From Aldrovandia affinis (lineage: Eukaryota; Chordata; Actinopteri; Notacanthiformes; Halosauridae): DNA of 64,000 nt. Shown in pieces: positions 57,281-64,000 of this stretch. The notes below the pieces were generated by a model, which made no database searches, was not told the origin of the DNA, and saw only the letters and a list, made by a program, of their open reading frames with translations. A program made the position numbers and the translations under genes. Positions within the stretch are counted from its first letter, which is position 1, and every line of letters starts with the position of its first letter. Location of the stretch: contig JAINUG010000113.1 in assembly GCA_029706075.1 (NCBI GenBank), positions 3,139,279 to 3,203,278 of the forward strand, given 5' to 3'.

Positions 57281-57664
57281 TTCCTTTTACTTTAGAGGGA
57301 TAAGTTGTCCAAATGTTTTGCCTATTTATACCTTTCCCTGTAATTGTATTCTTAAAAATGTACTGTTATGATCATTTGTAACTATTTCTAATTACATCAT
57401 GCCAATGTCCCCAAAAACAAACTAGATGTTGCAGAGATTTGTCAATCGATTGTTTTATTCTCAACCTTCTTTGCTTTGTGCCAGAACAGTGCTGGGGTGG
57501 AGTTAACTAAAAAGCACATTAAACCCACTCGTAAAATATCAGCTAACGACGGCTTTCGGGAAACCCACGTAGAAGTAGCATGTACTTTTCCTAAGTTCAT
57601 CGTAAAGTGGCACTTTAATCTCTAATGATCAACGTTTTCAGGAAGCCCATCCCTGGACTATAGC

Positions 57665-59735
57665 AGCTTTTCAACACAGAGGTCAGAAAAAAATGGTGAG
57701 AGATTTCATTTTGGTACACTGTGGTAACAGATCAAGACAAGCATTGTCATGTTTGCCAGTGTGCTGCTTTCTCTTTTTTTCCCCCTCTTACACATGGCCG
57801 CTTTTGACATCAACCCTTGGAGAGTAATGTGGGGGTCGAGTATCAGAGTATAATTGCACCACAGGATGTCTTACTCGCATGTTTGCTGCGTGAACTTTGC
57901 TCCAAGTCATCTCTCTGTGTGAACTTTGCTCCAACTTTGCTCTAAGGCATCTCTCCCATCCGGTTTAGTTGGATCCGCTTTGTCGTCATATCCCTATGTA
58001 AAGATTCTGACTTCCCCTGCCCTCAGGGAGACCGTACAATGCACAGATAAGAAAGGAAGCGAGAGAAAGAGAGAGAGATAATGTTACAAGAAAAGATGCT
58101 TAGCCTGGTGTGCTTTGCCCACAAGCGTTCCTCCTCTCTTTCCTCTCAGAAATAATCAGGGATTAGACCATATGCAAGACACTGCAAAGTTGTGGCATTG
58201 ACCCTGGGGGACAGGCTGATTCTCCCCTGCAGCACTGTTCGGTATTCCATTACAAAAACAGGCTCGGAACAAGCACTTTCTCCAAAAAGGGAAAAAGGAA
58301 GGATCGCGATCTCTTCAACTGCAGTAATTGGGCCGATTAATTCAAGAGATGTAACAGGTTAACAAACATTTGGTGCAGTTCACAAAGAATAATCGCCTGC
58401 TAATTGCAAGTCTTTAAAGAGGGACTGGAGATAAAGGTTACCCAGGCCCTCTGATGGAGACTTTAAAATAAGGGCTTGTCTCATGTTTAAAGGAGGGAAG
58501 AAAAACTATTGTTATTGATGGAAGGGTTTTATTTCAACAAAAGTGTGGCCTCAGATTGATATTTCTTTTAGTAGAATTAAGGAAAAGGAAGAAATATGTA
58601 TCTTTGGAATGAGCTTATCTAATCATTCTAAGAATTAGACTTGAATAGAATTTGAAATATTTTTTTGAATCTTCAGAGCTATATATTTATAAGCCTTTCT
58701 CTTGCCAAAGAACTGAATCTAAGTAGGGCTGGTAGACATCTTGAGACAACAAAGTTACTGCTAGAAGTGGCATGGTTGGTCGCTATGGGTGGCAGTCTTC
58801 CCACTGGGTTAAGTAGAAAACCAATCCTAATTTGCAGTGACATGGGTGATGGTTTGGTAATGTTGGAGTTTCCATATTTTTATGGTACAATAAACATAGC
58901 CTCTGACTTTAACTTAAAAAGTTGTTGGGTTTGAGATAATGGTTGGCAAACAACAGAATTTTGAATGAAAACCATGGCACGTGATAATCGCCTTTTTCAT
59001 CAGTGCACTGGTCCATTTACATGACTTACAGTATACCGCTGTTAGTCTATGTCTTGTCTTTTTAATAAAAACTAGCCAACAGATTTGTATGAAATTTTGA
59101 GGATTAGTTTGAATAGTCTTGTTCCTTTGCCAAACTAAAATTAATCTGCATTGGTGTTGGAACGGCATAAAGAGGAGACTGGTGATTTTTGTATTTTTAA
59201 TTGGAAAACAGTGCAACCATTATGTAAAAACTGCACAATTTGGTGGTTAAAGATCCAGTTTCACTGATTTAAAAGAAAAAGCTAAAAAGTGTTCCCCAAG
59301 GTCCTGGCTACATTTTTAATCTAGCCACCTAATCTTTCCCCATTTTAACCAGTTAAATGAAATGATGGGCACCAGGTAGGAGCTACTCATTTTGTTTGGT
59401 TGAGGTTGAGTTACCCCTCCTCCTCCATAAAAATCAAACTCATATCATCACCATTTTAAAGGCTAAAATTGGTAATTAATTCACAAATCTACTGTTGACG
59501 GTTTAAGCACTATATAACCTTCAAATAATTCCCAAACACAGACTATGACAGATGGAGGATGAAGACAGGGTTGGCAAGTTTAAATCTAGAGACATCTCTC
59601 TAGGAGGGAGTTTGAGTGCCTAAATGCTTCATACAACTGTACCTCCAGATGATTAATCTACTCTATTTAGTTTCCTTTACGCTTAAATAAACATATTTTC
59701 ATAGCAAATCCCTCTCACAGTGAGAATGATACCGA
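57665..59735. other. Unique-looking DNA without recognised gene
   Basis: Between 57880 and 57950 the phrase TGAACTTTGCTCCAA is duplicated. A GA-rich tract lies at 58050-58079. 58120-58500 is repeat-free and moderately GC-rich. Nothing codes for a recognisable protein. Confidence 0.4.
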
Positions 59736-59752
59736 TAACCAGGGCTTAATTA

Positions 59753-59920
59753 GTGCCAGAGCTGTCGCATGTTGTCATCGGGAGGGCAGGAATCAGACAG
59801 AACAGGATACAACAAACCGATCAAGAGAAAGTGCTCTTCATGAGACAGCACTGGCCTGATGAGCCAGGTGCAATGTACGGTGAAGCCGAAGTGGAATCTC
59901 TATGCCAGCACTGTGGCATA
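59753..59920 (+). pseudogene. hAT transposase relic (KIAA1586-like), part 1
   Basis: The frame shows DQEKVLFMRQHWPDE and PGAMYGEAEVESLCQHCGI, which resembles the region of hAT transposases of the KIAA1586/ZMYM-like type with a WP-x-D...YGE-x-E-x-LC pattern before the C-terminal dimerisation domain. It is interrupted at 59920 by a hAT MITE, and the same frame continues in part 2 at 61318. Upstream coding is not recognisable. Confidence 0.6.
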
Positions 59921-61309
59921 CAGGCACATGCACAGATAGGGCCCAAGGGGGGCTTGAGCCCCTGCCCTTTTGCCCTCAGAGTCAAAAAGTGCCCTTTTTT
60001 TGGCTGGTGTTAATTGTATTTTATTTTTTCTTTATTTGTTATTGAAATGATATCAAATATAAAGAGGGAAATGTATAGTAGTATCCACGAAAAAAATACA
60101 CCTTATCAATTTCAAAAGTACTCCACTCTCCAACACCCCTCCAAATGGTTTTGTCTCAATCAATCAATCAACGTCGCATCTTCCGACATTCCGAATACAA
60201 CTTGTCATGAAAAGCACCGCATACCCAGCCCCAGTTCGGTTACGGTGAATGATATCACTCAGGTAGGCACTGTTTTAATTATGAAACCACGATTAAACAA
60301 CACTTACTTACTTTTTATGTTATATATCTGTTAAAAAACTCTGAAGTAGATCAGTAGGACTTGCCACCTTCACGCTGTAATTTTGTAATTACTAGCCTCG
60401 GTACTCGCGAGCAAGTAAGCTAGTCTAATTATCATTAAAACAACGTTATCTCTGTCATGCAGGACAACTTACAAATATGCAATTAATTTATGAAGCAGGT
60501 AGTTATGTTTTGATTAGTTTTGCTAGTTTAGTGTAGTCACCCCCTTTTCTTTATAGCCAGTATTCTAAATTATTGTTTGGGCATGTAGCAGTGTGTTTCC
60601 CTGTTAAAATAAAAGTTTCAATCAATCAATCAATCAATCCATTTTGATTGGGAAAGAAGAAGCAGCATAAACACTGCTAGAAGAGGCAAATACAATGAAA
60701 GGCAAAATACTTCTCACCTCCCTGACTGGATCAGTTTTTCAGCCATATGCATAGATATATAAGAGTGTATTTAAGTAGTGTGTGTGTGTGCGTGCGTGCA
60801 TGCTTTTTGAATATAATATAATACTGTTTCTTTTCCTCTCAGTGTGATGCTCAAAAACATGTTACTAAAATCAAACTGTAGTTCAGTAGTTGTACCATAT
60901 GTCTCATTTATAAAATATATGCAGTGTAACAAAATGATACAGAACATGAAAACAGAAGGAAGTTTTGAAACCCCAAATTCAGGAGGCTTATGTATCAAGC
61001 ATGTCAGAGTAGGACTGCTTTCTCAAAGAAACCACTGATCTAATGTGACTGAATTGGTCTAAACAACTGAACACTGACTGACTGCATTACTTACACTGAC
61101 TGACTTGCATTACTACATCAAATCTGTGGTTTCTTCATGGAATAGTGTGTTTCAGTCAAATTTAAACAGGTCCCATGTTATGAACATAGTGTGTGATTAT
61201 GGATGGCGGCGGTGTGGCAACATCGGGGTGGGAATAGTGCGTGTCGGTGGGGTGAGTGCCCTTTTTTTTCTTGAGCCCGTGCCCCCCAAAATGCCTGTGC
61301 ACGGCCCTG
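59921..61309. mobile_element. Non-autonomous hAT element inside a hAT transposase relic
   Basis: Ends are CAGGCACATGCACAGATAGG and, reversed, CAGGGCCGTGCACAGGCATT, followed on both sides by GGGGGG and GGCTTGAGCCC / GGGCTCAAG. The flanks are GTGGCATA (59913-59920) and CTGGCATA (61310-61317), an 8-bp TSD with one mismatch. No transposase is seen inside; there is a CAAT-repeat tract at 60618-60640. Splicing it out joins two parts of one reading frame. Confidence 0.85.
60618..60640. repeat. (CAAT)n microsatellite
   Basis: Five to six ATCA/CAAT units; a shorter run of the same motif lies near 60158-60170. Confidence 0.85.
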
Positions 61310-61317
61310 CTGGCATA

Positions 61318-61640
61318 GACTGCCTGTGCTTGACAGTCTGGGCTTTCAGACAGTTTGTGGACAGTGGTGGAAAAGACGTCCAAAATGACCTGAATGATCT
61401 TTTGGTGGCAGTAAACACAATCACAACACCAAGTGTGGAATGTGAATGGTTTTCCACAAATTAAATTAATGAGCACTAATAATATTAACAATAATAACAA
61501 TAATCAAGCTTCCCTGCAACTTTCCAACATAGCATCGCTACTGTTCCTAAACCTTGTTGGACCACCTGTGACAAAGTTCAACCCAGTGACCTATGTCAGG
61601 TCTTCTGAATCTGGTCTTCTGGCTCTTCTGCATGAATAAA
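61318..61640 (+). pseudogene. hAT transposase relic (KIAA1586-like), part 2
   Basis: In frame with part 1 come FRQFVDSGGKDVQNDLNDLL and VNTITTPSVECEWFS, equivalent to the hAT C-terminal block usually ending in AECERGFS; the ER is now EW. A stop follows at 61462. After a frame change, SNIASLLFLNLVGPP and KFNPVTYVRS complete the C-terminal pattern of this family (P-x-x-x-x-NP-x-x-YV-x-x-W), cut at GLLALLHE. The first catalytic part of the gene is missing. Confidence 0.75.
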
Positions 61641-61738
61641 TACAAGATTTTATCAACTGGTGGTAAATTCCTGATAATCTTATTTGCAAATTGGTGTAGC
61701 TAATAGTGGTAGGTAGTCTGTATAAAATAGACAGCGTT

Positions 61739-61760
61739 ATTTATTTATTTATTTATTTAT
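61739..61760. repeat. (TTTA)n microsatellite
   Basis: About five TTTA units. Confidence 0.85.
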
Positions 61761-61981
61761 ATGTGTTTATATCCTTATACTGATGGTAGTTCATGGCTTA
61801 TGACATCACAGATGACATAATGCGCTGTGCTCAGGTACCCTCATTTGCCGTCGTTGGTATAACTAACAGCAATATTCTACTACTGTACTTATACTCTAAT
61901 TATTGCTTGCTGACAGTCAAACCTGAAAACATGTATTCCATCAACATGCTATTAAACCAATCTCAATTTCAGAATTCTTTC

Positions 61982-62678
61982 TGTCACGGTTTTACCTTGT
62001 TCAGCCGCTGGAGGGCGCTTGACCATGTGATGGTCTGTTTTCTTTTGTTTTGTGTGAGGAATCATTGTCATTTCCATTTTCCTTATATGGTCTTTTGTTG
62101 GTGTATTTTCCGATCAGCCAGCTGTGGATTATCAGTGTTTAGTCCGCCTACTATTTAAGGTCTGCGTTTTCCTCATACCAACGCTTCTGTGTAAACCATT
62201 GTTACGCTCTAGCCAGTACTAAGAACTAGGTATTAGTTTTCCACCCTGTGGTCTCTCAGTTAAAGAGAGAAGGTACTATTTAGCATCTCATTTAAAAGGG
62301 TCAGCGTTACCACTCTGTGGTTGCCTTTCTAGGAGGATTATTTCCTTCCTAGCTATAGGTTTATTGCTCGTCACTCCGGTGGCGTTTCCTTTTCGAGATT
62401 CATTCTCTGTTTTTGGGTTTAAAAACTCCCAGGGCTAAAGTCTCTAAAATCATTTGAGTTTCTTACCTCTTCGTTGAAGAGTCCTCGCCCTTTGGGTTGT
62501 TTTCCGTTTTATTATTATTTTCCGTGGACTTTATGCCCGGAGTTTCTTTTTCTTTGTCCATCCATTTTTCCCCCTGCTCCCTTATCTGTTCGCAAACTTA
62601 GTAGCTGACTACTCATAGTTAGCTTTTAGATATTCGTGACATCTGCGGGTGGCTCTTCCATCCTCGACCCACACTACA
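61982..62678 (+). mobile_element. Solo LTR, family L2, copy 2
   Basis: Starts TGTCACGGTTTTACCTTGTT and ends CCCACACTACA, flanked by a perfect 5-bp direct repeat CTTTC (61977-61981 and 62679-62683). The promoter-like CTACTATTTAAGG lies at about 62148-62160, followed by CGCTTCTGTGTAAACCATTG. The same order occurs in the minus-strand copy at 22151-22839; a duplicated 'CACTCTGTGGT' block (62241 and 62312 regions) is shared as 'CACAGAGTG' twice in the other copy. No gag-pol and no second LTR are adjacent. Confidence 0.9.
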
Positions 62679-62689
62679 CTTTCTCTGTC

Positions 62690-64000
62690 AGGACCTGGGT
62701 ATGAAAAAATAACTGACTGATTACGGTATATAAATGTAAGCATTAGAGTGCTGTATAAGAAAAAAAACACAATAACAGTGATCCCAGTGATAACAATTGT
62801 TACTTGACTTTTAATTGGGTACTTTTAGAGTGATCATGACAGTTAAATCAGCTCATTTCAATTCAAGATGGGAATATTGTTATAATTATTGTCTTGAACT
62901 ATAAATTCGGGCTCAGCTGCCATCTTCTCACTAAATGCATTTGCCTAGATTTCCTCTGCCTAATCCCTAGGCACCATTGCTATTTGATTTATTTTGTTTT
63001 ATTGCAATGTCCTGCCCAGCCCACATGGGCTCATAAGACACTATAGATACAGTCATGAGCATTTACAGATGTCTCTGCATATGTGTACGAAGCATAGTAA
63101 ACATGATTTTAAGGGATTCTTTTTTATTATTACTATCTTGTGCTATACTGATATCCTGTGCTATCCTGTGATCCCATTTGGCCTTGTTGGTGACAGACAT
63201 TTAGGCACAGGGGGGATATTGCAACCACCCCATGTCCACCTCTGCGCGGTCACAACCCTGCTCGTCTTCCACCCTCCGAGGGGCCTATTTCAACAGCAGC
63301 CCCACAAGCCGAGAATAACATGCCACTTTTACTTTATTCAGCCGACACTGGCAGACCCTAACCTTCTAGCGTGGCTGAGAAGCACTTATGGGCACAGTAT
63401 GTGCTCCTGTCTCAGCTAATTCATCCACACACTCACTCTTCCCCCCTCCCCCCGTTCCCTCCACACGGCCAAGGCCTGTTGGAGCCGAAGACTGTTAGCC
63501 AGCAGAGGGCTATTCAACTACAATTAGAAAATGAATAAAAACACTGCAGGCATCCTTGTTTTTTTGTTGTTGTTTGTTTGTTTTTCTTCTTTTCTTAGCT
63601 TTCAGTATTATTTCTGCAGCTTTGTCCCTTCTTTTGAAGATATGCTTTAAAAATGTTGAATGCCAGAAGAAAAAAAACTGCAGGTTAAAACCCAGCATTT
63701 TAGAAGCATGACACTAAGGGAGAGACTAAAAAGAAAACGGGTGACTGAAAACAAATTAGTGCCTTTTTTTCCCCTAAGTTGTCTTACAAATCTTTGATCC
63801 AAGCTTAATCCCCCTCCCTGGCATTTTCATACAGGTCTGCACATAGCTAGAAAGCCCCTTTATTAGATCTTGGCAGCGCAGGTGGAATCGATATCGCCTT
63901 GGCCAGTGACTAAGAGACAGTTCCTGGATCATAGCCTGCTGTGATCCTTATTCCTATTGATCTTCATTACCCTCACAGCACTAAGCGAGCCCAGCATCGG
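62690..64000. other. No recognised gene; unique DNA to the end
   Basis: Poly-C and T-rich tracts occur near 63436-63452 and 63560-63590. Segments 63180-63420 and 63830-64000 are GC-richer and repeat-free. No domain is visible in any frame. Confidence 0.4.

Larger units (their letters stand above)
54341..57657. mobile_element. PIF/Harbinger element (MYB-gene type) hosting nested insertions
   Basis: Left end CTGTTCTGGGGTGGATTTCC and the reverse complement of the right end (TCCAGGGATGGGCTTCC) are imperfect inverted repeats; further in, GTGGGTTTCCCGAAACCCTT on the left pairs with GTGGGTTTCCCGAAAGCCGT read from the right (57550-57569). CTA on both sides (54338-54340, 57658-57660) is a possible 3-bp TSD. 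Without the 1.5 kb of nested SINE and Tigger, about 1.8 kb of Harbinger remains. It carries a MYB/SANT-like gene remnant on the minus strand and perhaps a transposase N-terminus at 56608. The exact ends are uncertain by a few bases. Confidence 0.75.

Noticed and set aside
61105-61464. 119-codon frame as a single gene
   Set aside because: The first two thirds belong to the hAT MITE end and only the last part is hAT transposase; it is a chance fusion across the insertion boundary.

Overview
The window looks like non-coding, AT-rich DNA from a ray-finned fish genome. I cannot name the species. The evidence is the repeat content: tRNA-derived SINEs ending in the fish-wide tail with the core AAGCGACTTACAG/GCAGACGC, a V-SINE-type core (CTTGAGCAAGGTACTTAACC), a 5S-rRNA-derived SINE, Tc1-like elements, PIF/Harbinger, hAT and Tigger DNA transposons, and gypsy-like solo LTRs. 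I found no convincing host exon, tRNA, rRNA or snRNA gene. Every reading frame I can assign belongs to a decayed mobile element; the others are short and lack recognisable motifs. The window is best described as a gene desert or a long intron.

Layout. 1-8.6 kb: an unclassified repeat; one copy of a ~1 kb repeat carrying a SINE; a SINE; a minus-strand solo LTR; and a Tc1 relic inside another repeat. 8.6-20 kb: mostly unique sequence with microsatellites, a Tc1 end, two SINEs of different origin (one 5S-derived) and a V-SINE. 20-30 kb: a small hAT-type MITE, a SINE, a minus-strand solo LTR, a near-perfect 40-bp palindrome, a 2.9-kb hAT relic carrying a 452-bp MITE, and immediately next to it a 1.5-kb Harbinger. 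30-42 kb: SINEs, an L2/CR1-like LINE piece, a V-SINE and a decayed L1/Tx1-like LINE. 42-46.5 kb: mostly unique. 46.6-51 kb: a possible LTR, a Tc1 relic, a LINE tail, and a four-unit tandem repeat interrupted by the second, inverted copy of the ~1 kb repeat. 54.3-57.7 kb: a Harbinger containing a SINE that itself contains a Tigger. 59.7-62.7 kb: a hAT transposase relic split by a hAT MITE, then a plus-strand solo LTR of the same family as the one near 22 kb.

The most interesting property is how clearly insertion history can be read. Several insertions are dated against each other by target-site duplications (TSDs), by an empty paralogous site inside the same window, or by a reading frame that resumes after the insert is removed. 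There is no cooperating gene system here. What the elements share are parts: five SINEs have a common 3' tail, and the SINEs and an L2-like LINE piece share another tail, as expected for SINEs mobilised by LINE machinery. All family names come from motif recognition by eye and were not checked against a repeat library.
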